Positions 41,185-50,550 of a stretch of DNA of 64,000 nt are shown piece by piece. The DNA comes from Haloarcula salina (lineage in GTDB: Archaea; Halobacteriota; Halobacteria; Halobacteriales; Haloarculaceae): contig NZ_WRXL01000004.1 in assembly GCF_010119195.1 (NCBI RefSeq), positions 365,704 through 429,703 on the forward strand. The letters are read 5' to 3'. A program made the translations under genes and the position numbers. The notes under the pieces are model-generated. The model was given only the letters and a program-made list of their open reading frames with translations, was not told the origin of the DNA and ran no database searches. Position 1 is the stretch's first letter; each line of letters starts with the position of its first letter.

Positions 41185-41809
41185 CGCGTTCGCGCTGATG
41201 AACGCGGTCGGGCTGATCGGCTTCGCGTTCGTCGGCGCGGCCAAGGCCATCGAGGAGCGCTACGACGTGTTCGGCGTCACGGTCGTCGGCGTGATGACGG
41301 CGCTGGGCGGCGGGACGACGCGTGACCTGCTGTTGAACAGGGTCCCGAACTCGCTGCAGTCCCCCGGCGAGGTCGGCCTCTCGCTGCTGGGCGTCACGGC
41401 GGCCGTCGTGTTCGTCCACTACCTCGACGACGGCCACCAGCACCCGGTCGTCCTGACGGCCGACGCCATCGGGCTGGCGGCCTTCTCGACCACCGGCGCG
41501 CTGCTGGCCCACCAGGCCGGCCTGCCGGTGTTCGCCGTCGTCGCGCTGGCGACGGTCAACGCGGCCGGCGGGGGCGCGATCTCGGACCTCCTGCTGGGCC
41601 GAACGCCGTTCATCCTCCGCGAGGACTTCTACGCGTCCTGCGCCGTCATCGGCGGCCTCACCTTCTGGGCGCTCGCGCAGATGGACGTGACGGTGGGCCT
41701 CGCGTCGACCGGGTGCGCGCTGGCGGTGCTGGCGGCTCGCGGGCTTGGACTCGGGCGCGAGTGGTCGCTCCCGACAGTCCAGGTACGAGAGCGCCACGAC
41801 ACGCGGTAG
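41168..41809 (+). CDS. UPF0126/TRIC-type membrane protein
   Basis: 213 residues with two halves of three helices each, an internal repeat: NAVGLIGFAFVGAAKAIEERYDVFGVTVVGVMTALGGGTTRDLLL and then DAIGLAAFSTTGALLAHQAGLPVFAVVALATVNAAGGGAISDLLLG. The GGGTTRD and GGGAISD motifs are the signature. Bacterial relatives are glycine transporters or TRIC-like cation channels; the substrate here is unknown. The start is a GTG at 41168 (or 41177), since no ATG precedes the first helix in frame. Gene neighbours give no clue. Confidence 0.88.
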   Translation: MTGVTDAFALMNAVGLIGFAFVGAAKAIEERYDVFGVTVVGVMTALGGGTTRDLLLNRVPNSLQSPGEVGLSLLGVTAAVVFVHYLDDGHQHPVVLTADAIGLAAFSTTGALLAHQAGLPVFAVVALATVNAAGGGAISDLLLGRTPFILREDFYASCAVIGGLTFWALAQMDVTVGLASTGCALAVLAARGLGLGREWSLPTVQVRERHDTR

Positions 41810-41810
41810 T

Positions 41811-42848
41811 CTAGTCGTCTTCCGGCCACCACCGGAGCGTGATAGCGACCGACCGGTCCAGTCCGAACACGTCCGAGGAACGGTCGACGGTGGCGGTCTC
41901 CGGGCAGTCGATCTCGGTCCGCTCGCCCCCGACCTCGAGGGTTATCGTCCCGCTCCCGCGCTGCAGTCGCTCGCCGAGGGCGTCGAGTTCCGCGAGCAGG
42001 TCGTCGCGGGCTATCGCCGTCTCTCGCTCGGTTTTCTGCCGTGCCACGCCGCCGACGACCGGCTCGATGTCAACGTCAGTCGAGCGGTTCGAGAGGACGG
42101 CGTTGACGGCCGCGCCGAGCAGGATCACCAGTCCGACGACGTAGAGCCACGAGAGCAGCAGCAGAATGCTCGCTACGAGGTTCCCGCCGGTCGAGCCGGC
42201 CTTGAACGTCGTGAAGAGCGCCTGCGCGACGGTGAGGCCGACGGCGGCGAAGGCGACGCCGGGGACGACCTCCAGCGGCGTCACGTCGGTGTCGGGAAAG
42301 ACGTAGTACATCGGGTAGAAGACCAGGAAGAGGCCGGCCGCGCGAACCGCGCCGGTGGCGAGGGCCGCCAAGGGACCCGAGCCGGCCTCCGGGAGCAGCG
42401 AGCCGAGCGCGCTGGCGCTGACGATGGCCAGCGCGACCGTCACGAGCAGGAGCAGGCCGTCGCCGAGCTGGTCGAGGAAGGTGTTGGCCGCGCCCGTCTC
42501 GTAGATGTCCGAGAAGGCCGTATCGAGCCCGCGGAAGATCCGCAGCGATCCCCACAGCAGGAAGCCGAGGCCGAGCAGGGACACCGACGCGTCGGCCTCG
42601 CTGAGCCCCTGCTGGATGACCTCGCTGGCCTGGGCCGTCAGGACCGACTCCATGATGCCGACGACGGAGGTCCGGAGCGCGACGTTCTCCGTCCGCTGGA
42701 CGAACGCGAGCACCAGCAACAGGAGCGGCAGAATCGAGAGGAAGGCGTGGTACGCGATCGAGCCGGCCATGAACGTGAGCCGCTCGGCTCTGACCTCGTG
42801 GACGAGTGCCCGGAGGACCTCCTCGGTCCGGGCGCGACTGGGGCGCAT
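41811..42848 (-). CDS. YihY/BrkB-family membrane protein
   Basis: 345 residues. Typical start LRALVHEVRAERLTFMAGSIAYHAFLSILPLLLLVLAF with about six helices to residue 270 and the conserved GLGFLLWGSLRIFRGLDTAFSDIYE region. A soluble domain of about 80 residues follows, ending in a charged strand pattern. Family members were once misnamed RNase BN; their role is unknown. The minus-strand start has a TATTTG box about 25 bp upstream (42870-42878 region). It converges on the UPF0126 gene, the stops being one base apart. Confidence 0.88.
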   Translation of the reverse strand: MRPSRARTEEVLRALVHEVRAERLTFMAGSIAYHAFLSILPLLLLVLAFVQRTENVALRTSVVGIMESVLTAQASEVIQQGLSEADASVSLLGLGFLLWGSLRIFRGLDTAFSDIYETGAANTFLDQLGDGLLLLVTVALAIVSASALGSLLPEAGSGPLAALATGAVRAAGLFLVFYPMYYVFPDTDVTPLEVVPGVAFAAVGLTVAQALFTTFKAGSTGGNLVASILLLLSWLYVVGLVILLGAAVNAVLSNRSTDVDIEPVVGGVARQKTERETAIARDDLLAELDALGERLQRGSGTITLEVGGERTEIDCPETATVDRSSDVFGLDRSVAITLRWWPEDD

Positions 42849-42924
42849 ACCGAGCGTTCGACAGCGGCGCGCAAATAGGCAGCGTCCGAGCCAGTCCGCC
42901 GGCGGCAGGTGTCAGCCGATACAC

Positions 42925-42933
42925 AAAATAAAT
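42925..42933 (+). promoter_or_regulatory. TATA-like box of the BatA-MoxR operon
   Basis: AAAATAAAT, 26-34 bp before the ATG at 42959. It favours that start over the ATG at 42932, which overlaps the box, and marks the likely head of a six-gene transcript. Confidence 0.6.
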
Positions 42934-42958
42934 GCCGTCCCCGAGAGATACCCCGGTA

Positions 42959-44749
42959 ATGGCCCTCTCGGACGTGCTGCTCTCCCCCATTGGACTCGTC
43001 GCCCTCCTCGCGGCCGTGCCGATCGTCCTCCTGTACCTGATTCGGCCCGACCCGCAGGAACTCTCGCTGCCGACGTTCCAGTTCCTCGTGGCCGAGGAGC
43101 GCCAGCAGTCGTCGACGCCGTTTCTCGAACGGCTCTCCCGGAGCCTCCTCCTGCTGTTGCAGGTGCTCGTCGTGCTGGTGCTGGCCGTCGGCCTCGCGTC
43201 GCCGTACGTCACCGTCTCCGAGCGGACCACGGTCGAGGAGACGGTGCTGGTCGTCGACACCAGCGCGAGCATGCAGACCAGCGCCGACGGGTCGACGCGC
43301 TTCCAGCGGGCCGTCGCCGCCGCGGAGTCGGAGGTGACCGGGACCACGTCGGTGGTGACCACCGGGAACGGCGGGGCGGTCGTCCTCCAGCGCGGGACGC
43401 CGAGCGCGGCCCGAGAGACCATCGCCGGGCTCGGCCCGACCGACACGGCGGGTGACCTGAGCGGAGCGATCTCGCAGGCCGCGTCGCTGGCCGGCGAGAA
43501 CGCCAGAGTCGTCGTCCTGAGCGACTTCGCCGGCGACGAGTGGACCACCGCCGTGAGCACGGCCCGCGCCCGCGGGCTCTCGGTCGACCTCCGGCAGTTC
43601 GCCGGCGGCGGCGACGACAACGTCGGCTTCATCGACCGCCGGTTCTCCCAGTCGTCGGTGACGCTCTCCGTGAAGAACTACGGCGACTCGGCGGTCACCC
43701 GCACGGTTCGGCTGGGGAATCAAGCGCGGGAGATCCGCCTCGGTGCCGGCGACGTGGGGTCGGTGACGCTGCCGGTCCCCGCCGGCACCAGTCAGGCGCG
43801 GCTCGCGCCCGGGGACAGTTTCGCGGCCGACGACACCGCCTACCTCGCCGCGCCCGCCGACCCCGCCGTCGACGTGCTGGTCCTGACCAACGACCGGAAC
43901 CGGTATCTGATCACCGCGCTCTCCGTGATCGACCGGGTGAACGTGACGGTCGAGCAGCCGCCGACGACCATCGAGAACGGCTACGACGTGATCCTCTACA
44001 GCAACGTCGAGGACAGTTCGCTGCTGCCCGGGAACGTCGAGAGCGGGCGAGAACTGGTGGCGGACGGCGGCGGCGTCGCCGTGCTGGCCCAGCGCGAGCT
44101 GCCGACCAAGTACGGCGACCTGCTGCTGATCGAACCCGACGGCGTCGCGTCGGGGGGGACCGTCCGCCAGAGCGCGCAGACGGGCCTCACGACCGGCATC
44201 GACTTCCAGCCGCCCGAGGAGTACGTCTCGGGGTCGCTGCGGACCGGGACGGTCCAGGTCAGACTGGGCGACGGCTCGCCGCTCCTCGCGACGGCCGAGC
44301 GCGGCGGCGGCCGGGTCATGTACTACGGCTACATCGAAGAGAGTTCGAGCTTCAAGTTCAACTATCAGTACCCGGTGTTCTGGAAGCGGGCGGTGTACTA
44401 CCTCGCGGACCGCGAGCCCCTGCCGGCGCTGAACCACGCGACCGGCGAGCGCGTCCAGTTCGGGAACGCGACGGTCGAGGGGCCGTCGGGGACGACGACC
44501 GGATCGGTCCAGCTCCAAGAGGCCGGCTTCTACCGGACCGAGAGCCGACAGGTGAGCGCGTCGCTGCTCGACGAGAGCGAGTCGGCCACGGCCGTCGAAG
44601 CGCTCGAAGAGCGCTCCGGGGCCGCGGGCAATCTGACCCGCGTCGAGCAGCGGACGGTCCCGCGGCCGCTGACCGAGTACCTCGCCCTCGCGGGCGTGAT
44701 GCTCGCGCTGGTCGAGGTCGGCTACCTCAGGAGGCGAGGTGACCTGTGA
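42959..44749 (+). CDS. BatA-type membrane protein with VWA domain
   Basis: 596 residues. Two N-terminal helices (PIGLVALLAAVPIVLLYLI, then SLLLLLQVLVVLVLAVGLA) flank the BatA signature RPDPQELSLPTFQFL. A VWA domain follows with DTSASM near residue 95, then a beta-rich exterior region and a GATase-like segment (VDVLVLTNDRNRYLITAL) and a C-terminal helix. Bacterial Bat proteins act with MoxR ATPases in envelope integrity or enzyme activation. It is the first gene of an operon that ends with MoxR and DUF58 genes. Its TGA overlaps the next start. Confidence 0.88.
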   Translation: MALSDVLLSPIGLVALLAAVPIVLLYLIRPDPQELSLPTFQFLVAEERQQSSTPFLERLSRSLLLLLQVLVVLVLAVGLASPYVTVSERTTVEETVLVVDTSASMQTSADGSTRFQRAVAAAESEVTGTTSVVTTGNGGAVVLQRGTPSAARETIAGLGPTDTAGDLSGAISQAASLAGENARVVVLSDFAGDEWTTAVSTARARGLSVDLRQFAGGGDDNVGFIDRRFSQSSVTLSVKNYGDSAVTRTVRLGNQAREIRLGAGDVGSVTLPVPAGTSQARLAPGDSFAADDTAYLAAPADPAVDVLVLTNDRNRYLITALSVIDRVNVTVEQPPTTIENGYDVILYSNVEDSSLLPGNVESGRELVADGGGVAVLAQRELPTKYGDLLLIEPDGVASGGTVRQSAQTGLTTGIDFQPPEEYVSGSLRTGTVQVRLGDGSPLLATAERGGGRVMYYGYIEESSSFKFNYQYPVFWKRAVYYLADREPLPALNHATGERVQFGNATVEGPSGTTTGSVQLQEAGFYRTESRQVSASLLDESESATAVEALEERSGAAGNLTRVEQRTVPRPLTEYLALAGVMLALVEVGYLRRRGDL

Positions 44750-47115
44750 TGGCGGTCTCCTACACCGTCGCAGAGGGGCTGACGCTCGGCGTCGAACACC
44801 TCTGGCCCCTGGCGACTCTGCCGGTCGCCGTCGTCCTGCTCGCCTATCTGGTCCGCCGGGGCGAGGGTGGCCCGCGGTCGGCGTCGAACCGGAGCCGCCG
44901 GCTCCTGCTGGCCAGTCGAACCCTCATCGTCTGCCTGCTGGTCCTCTCGGCCATGGAGCCGTACACGGTCCAGACCCGCGAGACGCCGGGCGAGCCGAGC
45001 GTGACGATACTGAGCGACGAGTCCGCGAGCATGGACGTCTACGGGAACACGACCGAGTCGCTGGTGACACAGATCGAGGGCGAGGGCGTCCCGGTGACCA
45101 GAGCGACCGTCGGGAGCGGGTCGACCTCCAGAATCGGCGACGGCGTCGTCGCGAACCTCAGGCAGAACGGCACGGTCGTCGTCGTCTCGGACGGCCGGGT
45201 CACCGACGGGCGGAGCCTCTCCGTCGCCGCCGAGGAGGCCGCGTCGCTGAACGCGACCGTCCACCGGGTCAGGCTGCGATCGCCGGAGACCGAGCGAGCG
45301 GTGTCGATCTCCGGTCCGGCGACCGTCAGCCGCGGGGTCCCCTCGCAGTACGTCGTCTCGCTCCAGGGCGTGAACGTCGACGGCCCGGTCCCGGTCACGG
45401 TGACGATCGACGGCGAGACTGCCACCGAGGGCGAGCTTCGGCCGAACGGGACGCTGACGGTCGAACACACCTTCGAGGAGATCGGAGCGCACCGCGTGAC
45501 GGCGACGATCGACGGCGAGGACGTGTACGCGCGAAATAACGTGTTCTACCGGAGCGTCCGCGTCGTCGAACAGCCCGACGTGCTCTACGTCTCGCCCGGC
45601 GAGTACCCGCTCCGGAACTACCTGGACACGCTGTACAACGTCTCGACCGCCTCGTCCGTGCCGGGCGACCTCGACGGCTACTCCGCGGTCGTCGTCCAGG
45701 ATACCCCGTCGGGGAACCTCGGCAACGTCACCGCCCTGCAGGAGTTCGTCATCAACGGCGGCGGTCTCGTCGTCGCTGGCGGCGACAACGCCTACGAGAA
45801 CGGGGGGTACCAGCAGTCGTCGATCGCGCCGATGCTGCCCGTCAGCGTCGGCAACGCCACGGGCGGCGAGTCGAACATCGTCCTCCTCGTCGACGTCTCC
45901 GGGAGCGCAGAGAGCGGCCTCTCGGTGCAGAAGGCCGTCGCGCTGGACGTGCTCGACCAGCTCGGCGACGAGAACCGCGTCGGCGTCGTCGCGTTCAACC
46001 ACAACGCCTACCGGGTGGCGGAAATGCAACAGCTCGGCGCGAACCGCGAGGGCGTCGCCGACAAGATCAGACGGCTCAACAGCGGCGGCGCGACGGACAT
46101 CGCCGTCGGGCTCCAGGGGGCCGACGAGCTGCTCGGCGACAGCGAGGGGACGATCATCCTGCTCAGCGACGGCCAGGACGACCTCGGGCCGCCGGCCGCC
46201 GTCGCCAATCAGCTCGGTCGCGAGGGGACGCGGGTCGTCTCGGTCGGCGTCGGCAAGCGCGTCGGCGTCGCGACCATGCGCCAGATCGCGCGGGAGTCGG
46301 GCGGGTCGTACTTCGCCGCCGACGAGACCGAGCGCCTGCGGCTCCTCTTCGGCGGCTCCTCGCGGCGCTACCAGGGCGAGAACCTCACCATCGTCACCGA
46401 GGGCACGTTCATCACCTCCGGCGTCGAGCTGACGGCCAATCCCGGGCAGGCGAACAAGGTGCAGGTCAAGCCCGGCGCGGACTACCAGGTCGCGACCGCC
46501 GACGGGACGCCGGCCATCGCCTCCTGGCGGTTCGGCCTCGGCCGCGTGGTCTCGATCACCGCCTACGGCTCCGACGGGACGCTCGACGGTCTGCTCGAAC
46601 GGCCGGACTCGCTGGTGCTGACCAAGTCCGTGAACTACGCGGTCGGCGATCCGACGCGGACCCAGACCGGCGTCACGGCCGTCGGCGACGCCCGCGTCGG
46701 GAGTCCGACGACGCTGACCTACCAGGGCGACTCGCGGCCGGAGGCGTCGAACGTCTCCTTCCGCCAGATCGGGGAGGGCCGCTACCGCGGCGAGTTCACG
46801 CCGCGTGAGGCGGGCTATCGGACGGTACTCGACACCGAGTACGCGGCGAACTACCCGATCGAATACGCCGCGTTCGGCCAGAGCGAGGCCCTCTCGACGC
46901 TCGTCGGGACGACCGGCGGCCAGGTGTTCGGCCCGAACCAGGGCGCACAGATCGCCCGCGAGGCGCGCCAGAAGTCCACGCGCGTCCGGACGGTCCGGGA
47001 CACCTGGGACTGGCTGGCGCTGCTCGGCGCGCTCGCGCTGTTCACCGGCGAGGTGGTCGCCCGCCGCGTTCAAGTGTACCGCGGTCGCACAACTCTGGAG
47101 AGTGGTCTCCCGTGA
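44749..47115 (+). CDS. large membrane protein with two VWA-like domains and a GATase-like domain
   Basis: 788 residues. Two N-terminal helices (WPLATLPVAVVLLAYLV and LLLASRTLIVCLLVLSA) are followed by a degenerate VWA domain (ILSDESASMDVYG), an immunoglobulin-like region, a GATase1-like domain (VLYVSPGEYPLRNYLDTLY, then FVINGGGLVVAGGDNAY), a full VWA domain (LLVDVSGSAESGL, GGATDIAVGL, LLSDGQDD) and a C-terminal helix. Probably the main exterior component of the operon, with MIDAS-mediated binding of partners. A GTG one codon upstream (44746) is also possible. The next gene starts 4 bp inside its end. Confidence 0.87.
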   Translation: MAVSYTVAEGLTLGVEHLWPLATLPVAVVLLAYLVRRGEGGPRSASNRSRRLLLASRTLIVCLLVLSAMEPYTVQTRETPGEPSVTILSDESASMDVYGNTTESLVTQIEGEGVPVTRATVGSGSTSRIGDGVVANLRQNGTVVVVSDGRVTDGRSLSVAAEEAASLNATVHRVRLRSPETERAVSISGPATVSRGVPSQYVVSLQGVNVDGPVPVTVTIDGETATEGELRPNGTLTVEHTFEEIGAHRVTATIDGEDVYARNNVFYRSVRVVEQPDVLYVSPGEYPLRNYLDTLYNVSTASSVPGDLDGYSAVVVQDTPSGNLGNVTALQEFVINGGGLVVAGGDNAYENGGYQQSSIAPMLPVSVGNATGGESNIVLLVDVSGSAESGLSVQKAVALDVLDQLGDENRVGVVAFNHNAYRVAEMQQLGANREGVADKIRRLNSGGATDIAVGLQGADELLGDSEGTIILLSDGQDDLGPPAAVANQLGREGTRVVSVGVGKRVGVATMRQIARESGGSYFAADETERLRLLFGGSSRRYQGENLTIVTEGTFITSGVELTANPGQANKVQVKPGADYQVATADGTPAIASWRFGLGRVVSITAYGSDGTLDGLLERPDSLVLTKSVNYAVGDPTRTQTGVTAVGDARVGSPTTLTYQGDSRPEASNVSFRQIGEGRYRGEFTPREAGYRTVLDTEYAANYPIEYAAFGQSEALSTLVGTTGGQVFGPNQGAQIAREARQKSTRVRTVRDTWDWLALLGALALFTGEVVARRVQVYRGRTTLESGLP

Positions 47116-47759
47116 GCGCAATCGGCCGCCGAATCAACATCGGGCTCGTCCTGTTCGTCGTCCTCTCGATGGTCGGGACGGGCGGCACGACGGTCCTGTA
47201 CCAGGACTCCGCGAGCGAACTCCGAACCCAGAACGAGAACCTCCGCGAGCAGAACGCCGACCTCCGCCAGAACCTCGACGAGACGCGCGGCGAACTCCAG
47301 TCCACGCAGGCGCGCGTCGACGAACTCGAATCGACGCTCGACACGCGCTCGGAGGACGTCGACCAGGTGGCCACTGAGCTGAACCGGACGGAGCAACAGC
47401 TCAACGCTACGGAAGTCCAACTCGCCGAGACCCGCCAGTCCCTGCGAGAAAGCGAGGACCGCGTCGAGAACCTCCAGGGGACGGTGTCGGACCTCCGCAG
47501 CGAGCGAAACGACCTCCAGGACCGCGTCGATTCGCTCAACAACGAGATCGACGACCTCGAAGGCGAGAACGAGGATCTACAGGAGCAGGTCGACACGCTG
47601 AACGACGACATCGACGATCTCGAAAACGAGATCGAGGACCTCGAAGGCGACATCGACACCCTCGAATCGGAGAACCAGGACCTCAGGAACCGCCTCGAAC
47701 GGGCCTGTGACGCGCTGGACAACACGAACGAGAGCTCGAACGCCTGCCAGGGGGTCTAA
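47112..47759 (+). CDS. membrane-anchored coiled-coil protein
   Basis: 215 residues starting with GTG (GTGA overlap). One helix (about 8-30, NIGLVLFVVLSMVGTGGTTVL) is followed by one uninterrupted coiled coil of about 165 residues rich in Glu, Asp, Asn, Gln, Arg and Leu (NLREQNADLRQNLDET, DLEGENEDLQEQVDTL and similar heptads). It ends with two Cys (ACDALD, NACQGV) that might form a disulfide. Likely a rod that spaces or dimerises the VWA membrane proteins of the same operon. No known family. Confidence 0.8.
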   Translation: MSAIGRRINIGLVLFVVLSMVGTGGTTVLYQDSASELRTQNENLREQNADLRQNLDETRGELQSTQARVDELESTLDTRSEDVDQVATELNRTEQQLNATEVQLAETRQSLRESEDRVENLQGTVSDLRSERNDLQDRVDSLNNEIDDLEGENEDLQEQVDTLNDDIDDLENEIEDLEGDIDTLESENQDLRNRLERACDALDNTNESSNACQGV

Positions 47760-47761
47760 TC

Positions 47762-48730
47762 GTGAGCGACGAGCCCGATCCCGATCCGACCGAAACGCCC
47801 GACGGCGAGAGTGACGCGGCGGCCCGGCCGGAAGCCGGCGGGTCGGGCCCGCGCCGGCGGATGGCGAGCGCGCTCGGGGAGGTCAGGCGCGAGGGCAAGA
47901 AGGCGGCGCTCATCTACGCCGTCGTCGACGCGGTGTTGCTCTTTCTCGCCGTGAACGTCCTGCTGGCCGTCCTCCGGCCGGCGGAACTGCCAGCGCAGCT
48001 GGCCGTCCCGGCGGCGGTGACCGAGCCCATCGCGCAGGCCGTCGGCCGGTCGATTCCCCGGGTGACGCTGCCGGGGAGCGCCGTCGTCGCGGCGGTCGTC
48101 GGGCTGGTGGCGTTCGTCGGCGAGTACGGCTACCGCGTCCGCCGCCCCCTCGTCGAGCAGTTCGAGGCGGCGAACCCGGGCGTGGCGGAGGCGCTCCGGA
48201 CCGCCCGAGACGCCGTCGAGGACGGGGCCGACACGCGCATGGCGGCGCGGCTCTACGAGGACGTTCTCGACCGCCTCCGGGGGAGCTCCGGGGTCGCGCT
48301 GGTCGACACCCGTCGGTTGCTCGTGACGCTCGTCGTCGTCGTCGCGTTGAGCCTCGCGACGGTCCAGGTGGCCGTCGTGGACCTCGACCTGCTCGGCGGC
48401 GACGGCCCGACGAACGACGGCTCGCCGTCCGATCGCCCCAGCGAGTACGAGGGGCTCGAAGACGGCGACGCGGTGCTGGGCGAGTCAGAAGACGTGCAGG
48501 CCGGCGACGAGAACCTCACCGCCGAGATCGAATCGACGGGCGGCGACGAGGAGATCGACAGCAGCGAGCAGTTCCCGTCGACCAGCGACGGCGGTCCGGG
48601 CAGCGGGAGCGGGGCCGTCGACAGCCAGCAGGCCGGGTACGCCGCTCCCGAAGACGTTGAGGACGCGGAGCTCATCCGCGAGTACAACCTCAGGATACGA
48701 GACCAAGACGACTCAGACACCGACCCATGA
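47762..48730 (+). CDS. operon membrane protein, DUF7502-like
   Basis: 322 residues, GTG start, 2 bp after the previous stop. A Pro/Asp-rich start precedes helices at about 45-75 (ALIYAVVDAVLLFLAVNVLLAVL) and 100-125 (AVVAAVVGLVAFVGEYGY), a helical cytoplasmic segment (VEQFEAANPGVAEALRTARDAVEDGADTRMAARLYEDVLDRL), and a third helix (VTLVVVVALSLATVQVAVV). The last 110 residues are acidic and disordered. The TPR-like cytoplasmic segment may bind the MoxR ATPase encoded next (4-bp overlap). The name is from resemblance to haloarchaeal proteins of this operon type. Confidence 0.72.
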   Translation: MSDEPDPDPTETPDGESDAAARPEAGGSGPRRRMASALGEVRREGKKAALIYAVVDAVLLFLAVNVLLAVLRPAELPAQLAVPAAVTEPIAQAVGRSIPRVTLPGSAVVAAVVGLVAFVGEYGYRVRRPLVEQFEAANPGVAEALRTARDAVEDGADTRMAARLYEDVLDRLRGSSGVALVDTRRLLVTLVVVVALSLATVQVAVVDLDLLGGDGPTNDGSPSDRPSEYEGLEDGDAVLGESEDVQAGDENLTAEIESTGGDEEIDSSEQFPSTSDGGPGSGSGAVDSQQAGYAAPEDVEDAELIREYNLRIRDQDDSDTDP

Positions 48731-49668
48731 CGCCACAGCAAGACATCGACGCCCTACAGCGAAAGATCGAGGCCGCCCGCGAACAGATCGCCACGCGAAT
48801 CGTCGGCCAGGAGGAGGTCTTAGAGCAGTTGCTCGTCTGCATCCTCGCGGACGGCAACGCCCTGCTCGAATCGAACCCCGGCCTCGGGAAGACGACGATG
48901 GTCCGCACCGTCGCCGAGGTGACGGACCTCCAGTTCTCGCGCATCCAGAACACGCCGGACCTGATGCCTTCCGACATCACGGGGACCGAGATCATCCGCG
49001 AGACCGACACCGGCCGGGAGTTCGTCTTCGAGAAGGGGCCGGTGTTCGCGAACGTCGTGCTGGCCGACGAGATCAACCGCGCGACGCCGAAGACCCAGGC
49101 CGCCCTGCTCGAAGCGATGCAGGAGAAGCAGGTCACGGCCGCCGGCGAGACCTACGAACTGCCACGGCCATTCTTCATCCTGGCGACGCAGAACCCCATC
49201 GACCAGTCGGGGACCTACGCGCTGCCGGAGGCCCAGACCGACCGCTTCATGCTGAAGATCCTCGTCGACTACCCCGACTACGAGGAGGAGCGCTCCATCG
49301 TCGAGATGTTCACCTCCGGGAAGGAACAGGTCCCCGTCGAACGCTCGCTCACGCGCCAGGAAATTCAGGAGATCCAGCAGCTGGTCCGCGAGATGCCCAT
49401 CGCCGACGACCTGCGCGACCGGGCCGTCCAGCTCGTCCGGCGGACCCGCGAGGCCGACGACATCGAGTTCGGGGCCAGCCCGCGGGCGAGCATGGCGCTC
49501 GTGCTGACGGCGAAGGCGCGGGCGTTCCTGCGGGGCCGCTCGCACGTCACGAGCGAGGACATCGAGGCGCTGGCCGCGCCCGTCCTCCGCCACCGGATCA
49601 TCGTCGACTTCCGGGCCGAGCGCGAGGGGCTGACGCCCGACGACCTCGTCGCGTCCCTGCTGGAATGA
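48727..49668 (+). CDS. MoxR-family AAA+ ATPase
   Basis: 313-residue AAA+ protein. Walker A is SNPGLGKT (49-56), Walker B VVLADE (110-115), and sensor 1 is in FFILATQNPI (with QSGTYALPEAQTDRF after it), all typical of MoxR. MoxR proteins remodel or activate partner proteins together with VWA proteins. Here it comes after the membrane components and before the DUF58 gene, which overlaps by 4 bp. MoxR usually opens such operons, so the order is reversed. It is cytoplasmic and probably hexameric. Confidence 0.93.
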   Translation: MTPQQDIDALQRKIEAAREQIATRIVGQEEVLEQLLVCILADGNALLESNPGLGKTTMVRTVAEVTDLQFSRIQNTPDLMPSDITGTEIIRETDTGREFVFEKGPVFANVVLADEINRATPKTQAALLEAMQEKQVTAAGETYELPRPFFILATQNPIDQSGTYALPEAQTDRFMLKILVDYPDYEEERSIVEMFTSGKEQVPVERSLTRQEIQEIQQLVREMPIADDLRDRAVQLVRRTREADDIEFGASPRASMALVLTAKARAFLRGRSHVTSEDIEALAAPVLRHRIIVDFRAEREGLTPDDLVASLLE

Positions 49669-50531
49669 CCATCGAACCCGACTTCCTGGACGAGCTCGGG
49701 CGGTTCGACGCGGCACTGAACCGCCAGACCACGTCGCTCCGACAGGGCGACCAGCAGTCGCCCCGGGTCGGCGAGGGGCTGACCTTCAGCGACTACCGGC
49801 GGTACTCGCCCGGCGACGACACGCGGCTCATCGACTGGAAGCTGTTCGCCCGGACGGAGGAGTACTTCATCAAGCAGTACGAGGAGGAGCGGAGCCTGAC
49901 GGTCCACCTGCTCGTCGACACGAGCGCGTCGATGGACTACGGCGAGGACGAGACTCACAAGTTCGAATACGCGGCCAAACTCGCGCTCGGCTTCGCCTAC
50001 CTCACCGCCGAGGAGAACAACGACTTCCGGTACGGGACCTTCCTCGACCGGGTGAACCGCATCGACACCGGCCGATCGAACCGCGGCGAACTCCTCGCGC
50101 TCATCGACCAGCTGAACGAGGTCGAGCCGGCGGGATCGGCGGACTTCGAGTCTGCACTCGAAGGGTACGCCCAGCGCATCCGCTCGCGGTCGCTCGTCGT
50201 CGTCTTCAGCGACTACCTGGCCGACCCGGAAGTCGTCGAGTCGGGCGTCGCGGCCCTCGCGAGAAACGACGTCGACGTGCTGCTCGTGCGCGTCGTCGCA
50301 CCGACGGAGCGCGACCCGGGCGTCGTCGGCGACGTGTTGTTCGCCGACCCGGAGAGCGACCGGACGCGACGGTCGTACTTCAGCGGGTCGCTCGCCGAGA
50401 CCTACCAGTCGCGCCTCGACGCGCATATCGACTCGGTGTCGAACCGCGTCACGGCGCTCGGTGCGGACCACGTCCTCGTCGACACCGGCGCGGACTACTT
50501 CGACTCGTTCGCGAGCGTCTGGCTCAAGTGA
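49665..50531 (+). CDS. DUF58 family protein
   Basis: 288 residues from the ATG overlapping the MoxR stop (ATGA). The DUF58 signature is complete: GEGLTFSDYRRYSPGDDTRLIDWKLFARTEEYFIKQYEEER, with VWA-like VHLLVDTSASMDYGEDETHKFEYA after it. Haloarchaeal DUF58 proteins pair one-to-one with MoxR. Unlike many, it has no membrane helix, so it acts in the cytoplasm next to the ATPase. The VWA-like fold keeps DTSAS and a later Asp, so it may bind metal. Last gene of the transcript; the pyrI stop converges 19 bp later. Confidence 0.92.
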   Translation: MTIEPDFLDELGRFDAALNRQTTSLRQGDQQSPRVGEGLTFSDYRRYSPGDDTRLIDWKLFARTEEYFIKQYEEERSLTVHLLVDTSASMDYGEDETHKFEYAAKLALGFAYLTAEENNDFRYGTFLDRVNRIDTGRSNRGELLALIDQLNEVEPAGSADFESALEGYAQRIRSRSLVVVFSDYLADPEVVESGVAALARNDVDVLLVRVVAPTERDPGVVGDVLFADPESDRTRRSYFSGSLAETYQSRLDAHIDSVSNRVTALGADHVLVDTGADYFDSFASVWLK

Positions 50532-50550
50532 GACACGACCACGGACCGGC

